Of a stretch of 64,000 nucleotides of DNA, positions 55,946-64,000 are shown one piece after another. The DNA is from Leifsonia aquatica H1aii (GTDB lineage: Bacteria > Actinomycetota > Actinomycetes > Actinomycetales > Microbacteriaceae). Location: positions 236,007-300,006 of the forward strand of contig NZ_AYMR01000001.1 in the NCBI RefSeq assembly GCF_000633535.1, given 5' to 3'. Made by a program: the position numbers and the translations under genes. The stretch's first letter is position 1. Each line of letters starts with the position of its first letter. A model generated the notes under the pieces. It saw only the letters and a program-made list of their open reading frames with translations, made no database searches and had not been told where the DNA came from.

Positions 55946-57217
55946 TCAGTTGCCCTTCGTGCAGGTCTGCTCGGCGGCAGTCTGCCCGGTGACGTTCGAC
56001 GGCAACGCGACGGCCGTGGACGTCGGGGTCGGAGTGGCCGCGTCCGTCGGCGCAGACGTGGAGGCGCTCCCGGTCGCGGTGGCCGTCGGGGTCGGGGTCG
56101 CCGTCGCGGCGCCGGTGGACGGTGCGGTCTCCGTGGCGCCGCCGGTGGTGCCGGTCAACTGGATGGGGGCGTCCGCCGCGAGGGCCTGCTTCAGCACGGC
56201 GACGCCCGTCGGCTCGGGCACGACCCGGTTGACGTCGTCGGGGTCCGTCATCGACGGGTACTGCAGGAAGACGAAATCGGACAGCGGGACGCTCCGCAGC
56301 GCGAGGGCGATCGAGACGAGGGTCGTCGGCGAGTCGAGGGAGTCCGAGAGCTGGATGTTCGACGTCGCGGCTTTGGCCAGCCCGTACAGCGTGATCGGGT
56401 TGCTGAGCACGCCCGCACTCGTCATCTTGCGCAGGAGGGCCGAGAGGAACAACTGCTGGTCGCTGATGCGCCCGAGGTCGCTGCCGTCGCCCACACCGTG
56501 TCTGCTGCGGACGAACGCGAGCGCCTGAGCGCCTACCAACGTCTGCTCTCCGGCCGGCAGGTCCAGCCCGACATAGGGATCGGTGACCGCCGTCGCGAGG
56601 CACACCGTGACACCGCCGACCGCATTCGACATGGCCGTCACCCCGTCGAAGGAGATCTCGGCGGCGTACGGGATCGTGAGGCCGGTCAGCTGCTCGGCGG
56701 TGAGCACCACACAGGAGAGGCCTCCGATGGAGAGCGTGGTGTTGAACTGTCCGCTGTCGACGGCGGAACTCGCCCCGCTGGAGGTCGGGCAGGACGGGAT
56801 GGGCGCCATCAGATCACGCGGGATGCTGATCACCGTCGCGTGCTGGTGGTCCGCGGAGAGGTGCAGGATCATCGTGACGTCGTTGTTACCCGCTCCGGAG
56901 CTGCCGGCGAGTTCGGTGCTGCTCGAGAACTGGCCGCCCTGCCCCGTGCGCGTGTCCGTACCGGCGAGGAGGATATTCACCGCCCCGCTCTCCGCCCCGA
57001 CGGTCGGGGGCGTGATCGTCTTGCCGGACGCCGAGACCAGGTGGATCGACGGCTTGAGCGAGTGGAGGGTGTCGCCGATCGCATACGCGGTCACGGCTCC
57101 GACCGACACCACGGCGACGGCGACCACGGCCGCGATCAACCGCACGACGGGGCCGCGCGCCGTGCGCGTGGCCAGGCGTCCGTGGCGTACGGCTATCGCG
57201 GTCGAGGAATGTCTCAC
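55946..57217 (-). CDS. LCP family glycopolymer ligase (second copy)
   Basis: 423 aa. One N-terminal helix (about 25-48) is followed by an extracellular LCP domain. VNILLAGTDTRTGQG, VISIPRDLMAPIP and LAFVRSRHGVGDGSDLGRI match the family. The C-terminal 60 residues are a Thr/Pro/Ser-rich low-complexity tail. It would attach teichoic-acid-like or other glycopolymers to peptidoglycan. GTG 57217 has a TACCGT -10 box 6 nt upstream. Unlike the copy at 5900, it has a single helix. Confidence 0.92.
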   Translation of the reverse strand: MRHSSTAIAVRHGRLATRTARGPVVRLIAAVVAVAVVSVGAVTAYAIGDTLHSLKPSIHLVSASGKTITPPTVGAESGAVNILLAGTDTRTGQGGQFSSSTELAGSSGAGNNDVTMILHLSADHQHATVISIPRDLMAPIPSCPTSSGASSAVDSGQFNTTLSIGGLSCVVLTAEQLTGLTIPYAAEISFDGVTAMSNAVGGVTVCLATAVTDPYVGLDLPAGEQTLVGAQALAFVRSRHGVGDGSDLGRISDQQLFLSALLRKMTSAGVLSNPITLYGLAKAATSNIQLSDSLDSPTTLVSIALALRSVPLSDFVFLQYPSMTDPDDVNRVVPEPTGVAVLKQALAADAPIQLTGTTGGATETAPSTGAATATPTPTATATGSASTSAPTDAATPTPTSTAVALPSNVTGQTAAEQTCTKGN

Positions 57218-57223
57218 ATCAGG

Positions 57224-57229
57224 ACGGTA
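57224..57229 (-). promoter_or_regulatory. Leaderless -10 box of the second LCP gene
   Basis: TACCGT on the minus strand ends 6 nt before the GTG at 57217. Confidence 0.45.
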
Positions 57230-57349
57230 GCCGCCCCACCTGCGCGCCAGCTTTCGGAGCCATGAGGAAATCGAGAGGTGCGCCTGGAAGGGCGCCGACG
57301 CGAAAGCGCCGCCCGGCGGACCGGACGGCGCTTCAGGTGAGGGTGCGGA

Positions 57350-58870
57350 TCAGGCGTTCTGGACGTCCTCGTCGACCCAGTCGAAGGTCTTGGTGACGGC
57401 CTTCTTCCAGAGGCGCAGCTGGCGGTCGCGCTCGGCGGCCTCCATCTTCGGCTCCCAGCGGCTGTCCTCCTGCCAGTTCTTGCGGAGGTCGTCCAGGTTC
57501 TCCCAGAAGCCCACCGCGAGACCGGCGGCGTACGCGGCACCCAGGGCGGTCGTCTCGGCGACGACCGGGCGGATGACGGGGACGCCGAGGATGTCGGCCT
57601 GGAACTGCATCAGGGTGTTGTTGGCGATCATGCCGCCGTCCACCTTCAGCTCGGTGAGGTCGACACCGGAGTCGGCATTGACCGCGTCGAGCACCTCGCG
57701 GGTCTGGAAGGCCGTGGCCTCCAGCGCCGCACGGGCGATGTGTCCCTTGTTGACGTACCGGGTGAGGCCGACGAGCGCACCGCGTGCGTCCGACCGCCAA
57801 TACGGCGCGAACAGGCCGGAGAAGGCCGGCACGAAGTACGCGCCGCCGTTGTCCTCGACCGTCTTGGCGAGCTCCTCGATCTCCGGGGCGCTCGAGATGA
57901 GGCCGAGGTTGTCGCGCAGCCACTGCACCAGCGAGCCGGTGACGGCGATCGAGCCCTCCAGGGCGTAGTGCGGCTTCTCGTCGCCGAGCTTGTAGCCCAG
58001 GGTCGTCAGCAGGCCGTTCTTGGAGTGGACGATCTCCTCACCCGTGTTGAAGATGAGGAAGTTACCGGTGCCGTAGGTGTTCTTGGACTCGCCCGGATCG
58101 AACGCCGCCTGGCCGAACGTCGCGGCCTGCTGGTCGCCGAGGATGCCCGCGACGGGCACCTCGCGGAGCAGGCTGGACGGCTCGACCGTGCCGTAGATCT
58201 CGGAGGAGCTCTTGATCTCCGGGAGCATCGACTTCGGGACGTTGAACGCCTCGAGGATGTCGTCGCGCCAGCTGAGGGTCTCGAGGTCCATGAACAGGGT
58301 GCGGGAGGCGTTGGTCACGTCGGTCGCGTGCACGCCGCCGTCGACGCCGCCGGTCAGGTTCCAGAGGACCCAGCTGTCGGTGGTGCCGAAGAGCAGGTCG
58401 CCCCGCTCGGCGCGCTCGCGGGCGCCCTCGACGTTCTCCAGGATCCAGACGATCTTGGTGCCGGAGAAGTAGGTCGCCAGCGGGAGGCCGACGATCGGCT
58501 TGAAGCGCTCGACGCCGCCGTCTGCCGCGAGTCGGTCGACGATGGGCTGGGTGCGGGTGTCCTGCCAGACGATGGCGTTGTAGACGGGCTCGCCAGTGTT
58601 CTTGTCCCAGACCACCGCGGTCTCACGCTGGTTGGTGATGCCGACCGCGGCGATGTCGTGACGGGTCAGGTCGGCCTTGGAGAGCGCCTGGCCGATGACC
58701 TCACGGGTGTTGTTCCAGATCTCGACGGGGTTGTGCTCGACCCATCCCGCCTTCGGGAAGATCTGCTCGTGTTCGAGCTGGCCGGTCGAGACGATCGACC
58801 CGGACTTGTCGAAGATGATGGCGCGGGTGCTGGTCGTGCCCTGGTCGATAGCGACGACGTAGTCGGCCAT
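57350..58870 (-). CDS. glpK: Glycerol kinase
   Basis: 506 aa FGGY-family kinase that makes glycerol-3-phosphate. It shows [54 protein letters not shown] and the C-terminal [19 protein letters not shown]. Length equals E. coli GlpK closely. AAAGGAG precedes the ATG. It is last in the order glpD-glpF-glpK, and a hairpin separates it from glpF. Confidence 0.97.
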   Translation of the reverse strand: MADYVVAIDQGTTSTRAIIFDKSGSIVSTGQLEHEQIFPKAGWVEHNPVEIWNNTREVIGQALSKADLTRHDIAAVGITNQRETAVVWDKNTGEPVYNAIVWQDTRTQPIVDRLAADGGVERFKPIVGLPLATYFSGTKIVWILENVEGARERAERGDLLFGTTDSWVLWNLTGGVDGGVHATDVTNASRTLFMDLETLSWRDDILEAFNVPKSMLPEIKSSSEIYGTVEPSSLLREVPVAGILGDQQAATFGQAAFDPGESKNTYGTGNFLIFNTGEEIVHSKNGLLTTLGYKLGDEKPHYALEGSIAVTGSLVQWLRDNLGLISSAPEIEELAKTVEDNGGAYFVPAFSGLFAPYWRSDARGALVGLTRYVNKGHIARAALEATAFQTREVLDAVNADSGVDLTELKVDGGMIANNTLMQFQADILGVPVIRPVVAETTALGAAYAAGLAVGFWENLDDLRKNWQEDSRWEPKMEAAERDRQLRLWKKAVTKTFDWVDEDVQNA

Positions 58871-58915
58871 AGGTAACTCCTTTGTTCTTTGGGGAGGGGT
58901 GGTGCTGTGTAGAAA

Positions 58916-58943
58916 GGGCCGGTCCGGAGAACCGGACCGGCCC
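58916..58943 (-). terminator. Hairpin between glpF and glpK
   Basis: GGGCCGGTCCGG (58916-58927) pairs perfectly with CCGGACCGGCCC (58932-58943) around a 4-nt loop. On the minus strand TTTCT follows it, so it fits an intrinsic terminator that partly limits read-through from glpF into glpK. Confidence 0.65.
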
Positions 58944-58950
58944 CGGAGTG

Positions 58951-59721
58951 CTACTTGATGATCGGGAGCAGGACGAGCGCGAGCCAGCCGGCGAGCAGAC
59001 CGCCGATGATCGGGCCGACGACCGGGACCCAGGAGTAGGACCAGTCGCTGCCGCCCTTGCCCTTGATCGGGAGGATGGCGTGGGCGATGCGCGGACCGAG
59101 GTCACGGGCCGGGTTGATGGCGTACCCCGTCGGACCACCGAGGCTCGCACCGATACCGATCACGAGGAGGGCGACGGGCAGGGCGCCGAGGGCGGCGAGT
59201 CCGACCGCCTGACCGGGCTGGTGGCCGAACGCGATCACCACGAACACCAGCACGAAGGTGCCGATGATCTCGGTGACGAGGTTCCAGCCGTAGCTGCGGA
59301 TGGCCGGGCCGGTCGAGAAGACACCGAGCTTGTTGGCCGGGTCCGGCTCCTCGTCGAAGTGCTTCTTGTACGCCAGCCAGGTGAAGACGGCGCCGATGAT
59401 CGCACCGAGGAGCTGGGCGAGGATGAACAGCGCCACCGTCCCGAAGTTCACGTCGACGGTGGCGTTGCCGGCGCCGAAGGTCTTCGCTCCGTTGGCTACC
59501 AGGCCCAGCGTCACAGCCGGGTTCAGGTGGGCGCCGGAGTTGTATGCCACGACGACGCCCGAGAACACCGCGATGCCCCAGCCGATGTTCACCATCAGGA
59601 ACCCGCCGTTGAAGCCTTTGTTCTTGATGAGTGCGACGTTAGCCACGACACCGGTACCGAGGAGGACCAGCATTGCCGTGCCCACCAACTCAGACAGGAA
59701 ATCTACACCGATATTGTCCAC
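58951..59721 (-). CDS. glpF: Glycerol uptake facilitator (MIP/aquaporin family)
   Basis: 256 aa with six helices and both half-helices. The first NPA is in [13 protein letters not shown] and the second in [13 protein letters not shown], where the Asp after NPAR is the hallmark of glycerol-conducting channels. The start is a GTG at 59721 with GGAAGG upstream. It supplies glycerol to GlpK. Its promoter lies in the 132 bp after glpD. Confidence 0.95.
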   Translation of the reverse strand: MDNIGVDFLSELVGTAMLVLLGTGVVANVALIKNKGFNGGFLMVNIGWGIAVFSGVVVAYNSGAHLNPAVTLGLVANGAKTFGAGNATVDVNFGTVALFILAQLLGAIIGAVFTWLAYKKHFDEEPDPANKLGVFSTGPAIRSYGWNLVTEIIGTFVLVFVVIAFGHQPGQAVGLAALGALPVALLVIGIGASLGGPTGYAINPARDLGPRIAHAILPIKGKGGSDWSYSWVPVVGPIIGGLLAGWLALVLLPIIK

Positions 59722-59798
59722 GTTGACCTTCCAGTTGTTCGGTTGACCCGCACCCTGTTGTGCGATGAGGTGTGATCCAAGTCAGGGTGGGCACTTGA

Positions 59799-59828
59799 AC
59801 GCTATTGGGGCCGTGCCGACCCGTACAA
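59799..59828 (-). promoter_or_regulatory. Promoter of glpF
   Basis: On the minus strand a -35-like TTGTAC (59823-59828), an 18-nt spacer and TAGCGT (59799-59804) precede glpF by about 75 nt. The palindrome at 59840-59853 is 11 nt upstream of the -35. Confidence 0.5.
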
Positions 59829-59839
59829 GGACCGTGCTA

Positions 59840-59853
59840 TGCACGTTCGTGCA
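59840..59853. promoter_or_regulatory. Palindrome TGCAC-N4-GTGCA, copy 1
   Basis: TGCACGTTCGTGCA abuts the glpD stop and lies just upstream of the glpF promoter. The same arms and spacing recur at 61674-61687. It is a candidate operator for the SorC-type regulator at 61718. Confidence 0.6.
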
Positions 59854-61593
59854 TTATCGGAGCGCCGCGGCTTCGCTCCCGTCCCCGGATTCGAGGTGCA
59901 CCCGGTGGGCGGCGGCCAGTTCCGCTATGAACGCATCTTCCTCCTCGGAGCGTCGATTTGGCGACCATCCGAGCGCGTTTGCCGTGATTTCGCCGATCTC
60001 GCGGACCAGGGCGACGCTCACCCCGCCGACGAAGGCGAGGCTGGTACGGCGGAGGAAGACGTCCGACAGGTGGGCCACATGCTCCGTGCGCACGAGGTGC
60101 GCGATCTCGGCGCGGGAGTACGAGGGGGCCGCGGCGAGCGGGATGTCGTCCCCGTCGGCGCCGGCGATCGCGTCGATCACGAACGTCGCCTTCGTGCCGT
60201 AGCGGTGCAGGAGCTGGGCGGCGCGCTCGGGGCCGACGTCCGCTCCGTAGCGGGCGATCCAGTCGCGCTCGGCCTGCGGGGTGGTCGGGAATCCGGCGCC
60301 GCCACCGATGGCGAGGCCCAGCGTGGAGAGCCGACGCTCCGTCTTCAGCACGGCGAGGGTCTCGTTCGCGAGGTGCTCCGACAGCGCGCGGAAGGTCGTC
60401 CACTTGCCGCCGACCAGGCTGAGCACCGTAGTGTCGCCGAGGCCGGCGAGGGTGCCGGGGACGATGCGGTAGTCGCGGGAGACGAAGCCGGGGGCGGTGT
60501 CGTCGTGATGGGGCAGCGGGCGCACGCCCGAGAAGCTGTAGACGATCTGCTCGCGGGTCACCGGGATCGATGGGAAAACGTGCGAGACCAGTTCGATGAA
60601 GTAGTCGATCTCGTCCTCGGTGCACACGGCCGGCGCGTTCATGTCGGCGTCGATGTCGGTGGTGCCGACCATCACGCGACCCTTGAGCGGGTAGATGAGC
60701 ACGATGCGCCCGTCGTTGTTCTCGAAGAACATCTCACGGCCCTGGCACGCCTCGAGCAGGCGCGGGTTGTCGAGCACGATGTGCGAGCCCTTGGTGCCGC
60801 CCATGTACCTCGTGCCCTGGCCCAGCGCTTCGTTGGTGAGGTCGGTCCAGGGGCCGGAGGCGTTGACGACGACCTCCGCGCTGATCGAGAACTCCTGGCC
60901 GGACTCCCGGTCGCGCACGAGCACGCCGCCGTCCTGCGTGCCGATCGCCTCGACGTAGTTGACGGCGCGGGCGTGCGGACCGGCGGCGAGGCCGTCGGCG
61001 AGCACGTCGAGCGCGAGGCGCTCCGGGTCGTGCACGGAGGCGTCGAAGTAGGTGGCCGTGTACTTGAGACCCGGGTTCAGCTCGGGGAGCGTCTCGAGGG
61101 ACTTCTTGCGGCCGTGGAACTTGTGGCGAGGCACACTGCCGCCGTCGCGCGAGAACGCGTCGTAGATGGTGAGGCCGGTCTTGATGAGGAACGCGCCGCG
61201 CTCCTTCGGCTTTCCCTGCTTGTGGGTGAGGAAGCGCAGCGGTGCGGCGAGGATGCCGGAGAAGGTCGAGTAGATCGGGATGGTGGTCTGCAGCGGCTTG
61301 ACATAGTGCGGCGCGATCTTGAGCAGGCCGTTGCGCTCGGTCACCGACTCCTTCACGAGACGGAACTCGCCGTTCTCGAGGTAGCGGATCCCGCCGTGGA
61401 TCATGTGGCTGGAGGCTGCGGACGCACCCGACACGAAATCGTTGCGCTCGACGAGCACCACGTCGACGCCCTGGAGCGCCAGGTCGCGGAAGGTGCCGAG
61501 GCCGTTGATGCCGCCGCCGATGATGACGACCTGGGCGGTGGGACGATCCTGGAGGTGCTTGACCTCGCTGCGGACGCTCGACGTCGCTGTCAC
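59854..61593 (-). CDS. glpD: Glycerol-3-phosphate dehydrogenase, aerobic FAD type
   Basis: 579 aa. The FAD site is VVIIGGGINGLGTFRDLALQ; the substrate region includes GASAASSHMIHGGIRYL and GSHIVLDNPRL. It oxidises glycerol-3-phosphate to dihydroxyacetone phosphate and donates electrons to quinone at the membrane face. The GTG at 61593 has AGGAGTTCCC just upstream, so this start is preferred to upstream codons that extend into the promoter. Length is usual (500-590 aa). Confidence 0.95.
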   Translation of the reverse strand: MTATSSVRSEVKHLQDRPTAQVVIIGGGINGLGTFRDLALQGVDVVLVERNDFVSGASAASSHMIHGGIRYLENGEFRLVKESVTERNGLLKIAPHYVKPLQTTIPIYSTFSGILAAPLRFLTHKQGKPKERGAFLIKTGLTIYDAFSRDGGSVPRHKFHGRKKSLETLPELNPGLKYTATYFDASVHDPERLALDVLADGLAAGPHARAVNYVEAIGTQDGGVLVRDRESGQEFSISAEVVVNASGPWTDLTNEALGQGTRYMGGTKGSHIVLDNPRLLEACQGREMFFENNDGRIVLIYPLKGRVMVGTTDIDADMNAPAVCTEDEIDYFIELVSHVFPSIPVTREQIVYSFSGVRPLPHHDDTAPGFVSRDYRIVPGTLAGLGDTTVLSLVGGKWTTFRALSEHLANETLAVLKTERRLSTLGLAIGGGAGFPTTPQAERDWIARYGADVGPERAAQLLHRYGTKATFVIDAIAGADGDDIPLAAAPSYSRAEIAHLVRTEHVAHLSDVFLRRTSLAFVGGVSVALVREIGEITANALGWSPNRRSEEEDAFIAELAAAHRVHLESGDGSEAAALR

Positions 61594-61634
61594 GGGAACT
61601 CCTGTATTTCTATCGATCGGGTGAAACGTGTGGT

Positions 61635-61640
61635 TATAGT
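61635..61640 (+). promoter_or_regulatory. -10 box of the SorC-type regulator
   Basis: TATAGT lies 83 nt upstream of the ATG at 61718. The palindrome at 61674-61687 is inside the resulting leader, fitting autorepression. Confidence 0.45.
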
Positions 61641-61673
61641 CTTGGTTGCCTGCACAACTTCGATCAAGCTGGA

Positions 61674-61687
61674 TGCACATACGTGCA
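61674..61687. promoter_or_regulatory. Palindrome TGCAC-N4-GTGCA, copy 2
   Basis: TGCACATACGTGCA lies between glpD and the divergent regulator, with the same arms as 59840-59853. It could control both genes. Confidence 0.6.
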
Positions 61688-61717
61688 GCGCTCCCCCGAG
61701 CCGAGAAGACGACCCCG

Positions 61718-62716
61718 ATGACCTCTCCCGAACCCGACACCCTCACGGACAAAGTGCGCGACGCCCTCAAGGCGGGGCACCTGTACTACATGCAAGACCT
61801 CACCATGGAGGCCATCGCGCATGAGATGCACACGTCACGGTCCAGCGTCTCGCGGCTGCTCAGCTATGCCCGGACCTCTGGACTGGTCACCATCCAGATC
61901 GCGCAACCGCACGAACGGGCCACCCGGATCCAGCAGGAGATCCACGATCGGTTCGGGATCGCGGCCCACATCGTCCCGATGCCGAGCGCGATCAGCGACG
62001 TCGACCGGCTGGAGCGCGTCGCCATCTCGGCTGCACGGATTCTCGACCGGTTCATCGACTCGAACCAGACGGTCGGCGTCGCCTGGGGCTCGACCATGAG
62101 TGCGCTCAGCCGGCACCTGATCCCGAAGGAGCTGCACAACGTCGAGTTCGTGCAGCTCAACGGTGCCGGCAACACCTACACGACCGGTGTGCTCTACGCG
62201 TCCGAGATCCTCCGCCGGTTCGGCGACACCTATTCGGGCACCATCCAGGAGTTCCCCGTCCCCGCGCTCTTCGACGATCCGCAGACGAAGGTCGCCATGT
62301 GGCGGGAGCGGAGCACCCGTCGCATCCTCGACATCCAGGAGCGGATGGACGTCGCACTGTTCGGCCTCGGCTCGCCGTTCTCGGAGGTGCGCTCCCACGT
62401 CTACGCCGGCGGCTACCTCGGGCAGGAGGACTACGCATCCCTGGACGAGTCGGGAGTCGTCGGCGACGTCGCGACCGTGTTCTTCCGCGAGGACGGAAGC
62501 CACCACGACATCCCGCTGAACCAGCGCGCGAGCGGACCGGACATCGACCTGATCAAGCGCGTGCCGCGGCGGGTGTGCATCGTCTCCGGGCCGTCGAAAG
62601 TGCACAGTCTTCGCGGGGCGCTCGCGGCGGATCTCATCACCGACCTCGTCGTGGACGAAGGGACGGCGCGCGCCCTCGTGGCCCGCGATGATGACGCCGC
62701 GTTGAGCGGGGAATAG
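61718..62716 (+). CDS. SorC/DeoR-type sugar-binding transcriptional regulator
   Basis: 332 aa. An N-terminal HTH covers LTMEAIAHEMHTSRSSVSRL. The C-terminal effector domain of the SorC type includes TVGVAWGSTMSALSRHL, ALFGLGSPFSEVR and RRVCIVSGPSKVHSLRGALA. Such domains sense phosphorylated sugars, so glycerol-3-phosphate or dihydroxyacetone phosphate is a plausible effector. It is divergent from glpD and likely controls the glycerol genes. The start is taken at 61718 (MTSPEPDTL); the first in-frame ATG at 61646 adds an unconserved-looking extension. Confidence 0.9.
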   Translation: MTSPEPDTLTDKVRDALKAGHLYYMQDLTMEAIAHEMHTSRSSVSRLLSYARTSGLVTIQIAQPHERATRIQQEIHDRFGIAAHIVPMPSAISDVDRLERVAISAARILDRFIDSNQTVGVAWGSTMSALSRHLIPKELHNVEFVQLNGAGNTYTTGVLYASEILRRFGDTYSGTIQEFPVPALFDDPQTKVAMWRERSTRRILDIQERMDVALFGLGSPFSEVRSHVYAGGYLGQEDYASLDESGVVGDVATVFFREDGSHHDIPLNQRASGPDIDLIKRVPRRVCIVSGPSKVHSLRGALAADLITDLVVDEGTARALVARDDDAALSGE

Positions 62717-62737
62717 TCCCGCCACGAGAGCGTTGAC

Positions 62738-62743
62738 TACACT
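62738..62743 (+). promoter_or_regulatory. -10 box of the rib transcript
   Basis: TACACT lies 15 bp before the riboswitch begins. No good -35 is present at the usual distance. Confidence 0.4.
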
Positions 62744-62758
62744 CGACAACAGAACAAC

Positions 62759-62910
62759 GTGCTCCGGGGTCGGTGAGAGTCCGAACCGGCGGTGACAGTC
62801 CGCGAGCGGGCGGCGTGTGAACGCCTCCTGCTGAACCGGTGGAATTCCGGTACCGACGGTAATGCGTGCAGGCCCAGGCCCGCCCGCTCAGTCCGGATGG
62901 GAGGCAGCAC
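62759..62910 (+). ncRNA. FMN riboswitch (RFN element)
   Basis: The element carries the conserved blocks GTCGGTGAGAGTCCGAACC, GGCGGTGACAGTCCGCGAG, ACCGGTGGAATTCCGGTACC and CAGTCCGGATGGGAG. The ends GTGCT and AGCAC pair as stem P1. It binds FMN and switches off riboflavin genes. The 78 nt to the ribD ATG contain a GGCGACGG/CCGTCGCC palindrome (62923-62938) and AGGACGACG, so control is likely at translation start. Confidence 0.95.
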
Positions 62911-62988
62911 GAAGCGGTGGCCGGCGACGGCCGTCGCCCGCGCGACCCCGGGATACGTCCGCTCTCGACAGACAGGACGACGATTCCC

Positions 62989-64000
62989 ATGACCCGGGAA
63001 GCTGCGATGCGCACCGCGCTCGAGCTGGCCGCCAACGGCCCGGCCACCGGCGTGAATCCGCGCGTGGGCTGCGTGATCCTCGCCGCCGACGGCAGCGTAC
63101 TGTCCGAAGGGTGGCACCGCGGAGCCGGCACCCCGCACGCCGAAGTGGACGCGCTGGCGAAGCTTCCGGAGGGCGGTGCCCGCGGGGCGACCGCGGTCGT
63201 CACGCTCGAACCGTGCAACCACTGGGGCCTGACCGGCCCGTGCTCCGAAGCCCTGATCGCGGCGGGTGTCGCCGACGTGATCTACGGCGTCGACGACCCG
63301 GGCCGCCACTCCGGCGGCGGTGCCGAGCGCCTGCGCGACGCCGGCGTCGTGGTGACGGGCGGCGTGCTCGCCGGCGAGATCGAGCGCTTCCTGGGCGACT
63401 GGCTGACGGCCGCCCGGCTCGGGCGGCCGCACATCACCGTCAAGTGGGCGAGCAGCCTCGACGGTCGCGCCGCCGCGGTCGACGGGACGAGCAGGTGGAT
63501 CACCGGCACCGCCGCACGCCAGCGCGTGCACGAACAGCGCGAGGCCTCCGACGCGATCGTCGTCGGCACCGGTACCGTCCTCGCCGACGACCCGAGTCTG
63601 ACCGCGCGTGGAGACGCGGGCGAGCTTCTCGGCCGGCAACCGACTCCCGTCGTCGTCGGGACCCGCGCCGTCCCCAACGACGCGGCCGTGTTCCGCCACC
63701 CGCGTCCCGTCGTCTTCGAGGGGACGCACGATCTGCACGCCGTCGTCGCCGACCTGCACCAGCGCGGATTCCGCCGCGTGTACGTCGAGGGCGGCCCCAC
63801 CCTGGCCAGCGCCTTCGTCGCGGCCGGTCTGGTGGACGAGTACGCGATCTTCCTGGCACCCACGCTCATCGGCGGTCCGCGGCTGGCGCTCGGCGAGATC
63901 GGCGTCGGCACCATCGGCGAGCAGCGGCGGCTGCGCGTCCTCTCCGTCGACGAGCTCGGCGGCGATCTGTACGTGCGCGCCGTCCCCGCCGCCCCCTCCC
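62989..64000 (+). CDS. ribD: Riboflavin biosynthesis protein RibD (C-terminus beyond the window)
   Basis: 337 codons are visible. Residues 1-145 are the zinc deaminase with TPHAEVDAL and LEPCNHWGLTGPCSEAL (His and two Cys ligands). The rest is the reductase, with VKWASSLDGRAAAVDG, WITGTAARQRVHEQR and YVEGGPTLASAFV. Together they convert the pyrimidine from GTP cyclohydrolase II to the ribitylamino form. The ATG at 62989 follows AGGACGACG, and the FMN riboswitch is upstream. The gene is cut by the window end but looks nearly complete. Confidence 0.95.
   Translation, partial: MTREAAMRTALELAANGPATGVNPRVGCVILAADGSVLSEGWHRGAGTPHAEVDALAKLPEGGARGATAVVTLEPCNHWGLTGPCSEALIAAGVADVIYGVDDPGRHSGGGAERLRDAGVVVTGGVLAGEIERFLGDWLTAARLGRPHITVKWASSLDGRAAAVDGTSRWITGTAARQRVHEQREASDAIVVGTGTVLADDPSLTARGDAGELLGRQPTPVVVGTRAVPNDAAVFRHPRPVVFEGTHDLHAVVADLHQRGFRRVYVEGGPTLASAFVAAGLVDEYAIFLAPTLIGGPRLALGEIGVGTIGEQRRLRVLSVDELGGDLYVRAVPAAPS

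Noticed and set aside
59771..59786. CRP/GlxR-like site TGTGA-N6-TCAGG in the glpF leader
   Set aside because: Only one half-site matches; the other half is two bases off, so it is not listed as a feature.
61594..61770. N-terminal extension of glpD to 61770
   Set aside because: The extension runs through the divergent promoter; AGGAG directly before the GTG at 61593 marks the true start.

Overview
The window is a 64 kb stretch of high-GC chromosomal DNA from an actinobacterium, most likely a member of the Microbacteriaceae (Leifsonia-like). This is an inference from the GC-rich codon usage, the acyl-CoA carboxylase set, the DUF4190, GtrA and LCP proteins, many leaderless start codons, and a gene order that, from memory, follows the Mycobacterium tuberculosis segment Rv3264c-Rv3319 (manC, rmlD, LCP, purE-purK-GtrA-PH-birA-accD5-accE-maf-accA3, lpdA-deoD-pmmB-add-deoA-cdd-sdhCDAB). 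No tRNA, rRNA, CRISPR array, insertion sequence or prophage was found. Both ends cut a gene: rmlA at the left and ribD at the right.

Layout. 0-5.8 kb: dTDP-rhamnose synthesis (rmlA and rmlC leftward, rmlB-rmlD rightward from a divergent promoter pair), a GT4 glycosyltransferase and a membrane acyltransferase. 5.9-11.6 kb: an LCP cell-wall ligase, purE and purK, two tandem GtrA-like membrane proteins, a PH-domain membrane protein and birA. 11.7-13.5 kb: carboxyltransferase accD5 and the small epsilon subunit. 13.5-15.9 kb: a relatively AT-rich leader with tandem hairpins, then two consecutive GDP-mannose 4,6-dehydratase paralogs, probably an insertion. 16-18.9 kb: a LuxR-type response regulator, a sensor kinase and a degenerate kinase-like membrane partner. 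18.9-22.7 kb: a TrmA/RumA-like RNA methyltransferase, maf and accA3. 22.8-25.5 kb: an AbiEi/DUF559-type protein framed by repeated hairpins, then a Na+/H+ antiporter.

25.5-40.2 kb is a nucleoside-salvage region: quinone reductase LpdA, purine nucleoside phosphorylase plus a coupled phosphosugar mutase, an MFS pump with a divergent ArsR repressor, orphan PTS IIA/IIB, adenosine deaminase, then thymidine phosphorylase, cytidine deaminase and a BmpA-type nucleoside ABC transporter. Two copies of a 14-bp palindrome mark the transporter promoters. 40.3-45.7 kb: CorA, a mannosyltransferase divergent from mannose-1-phosphate guanylyltransferase, and MgtE. 45.9-49.4 kb: sdhCDAB with a strong terminator. 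49.5-57.2 kb: two small proteins, a reductase, YihY, exonuclease III, TrpS, a GNAT protein, a HAD hydrolase and a second LCP protein. 57.3-62.7 kb: a glycerol regulon (glpD, glpF, glpK) with a divergent SorC-type regulator and a shared palindromic operator. 62.7-64 kb: an FMN riboswitch and ribD.

Common themes are cell-envelope glycan supply (rhamnose, mannose, LCP, GtrA, glycosyltransferases), biotin-dependent carboxylases with their own biotin ligase, and salvage of nucleosides and glycerol. No clear-cut new system was seen. The most interesting leads are the degenerate-kinase signalling trio, the gmd pair with its structured leader, the RNA methyltransferase lacking its iron-sulfur cysteines, the orphan PTS pair, and three candidate regulons defined by shared palindromes.
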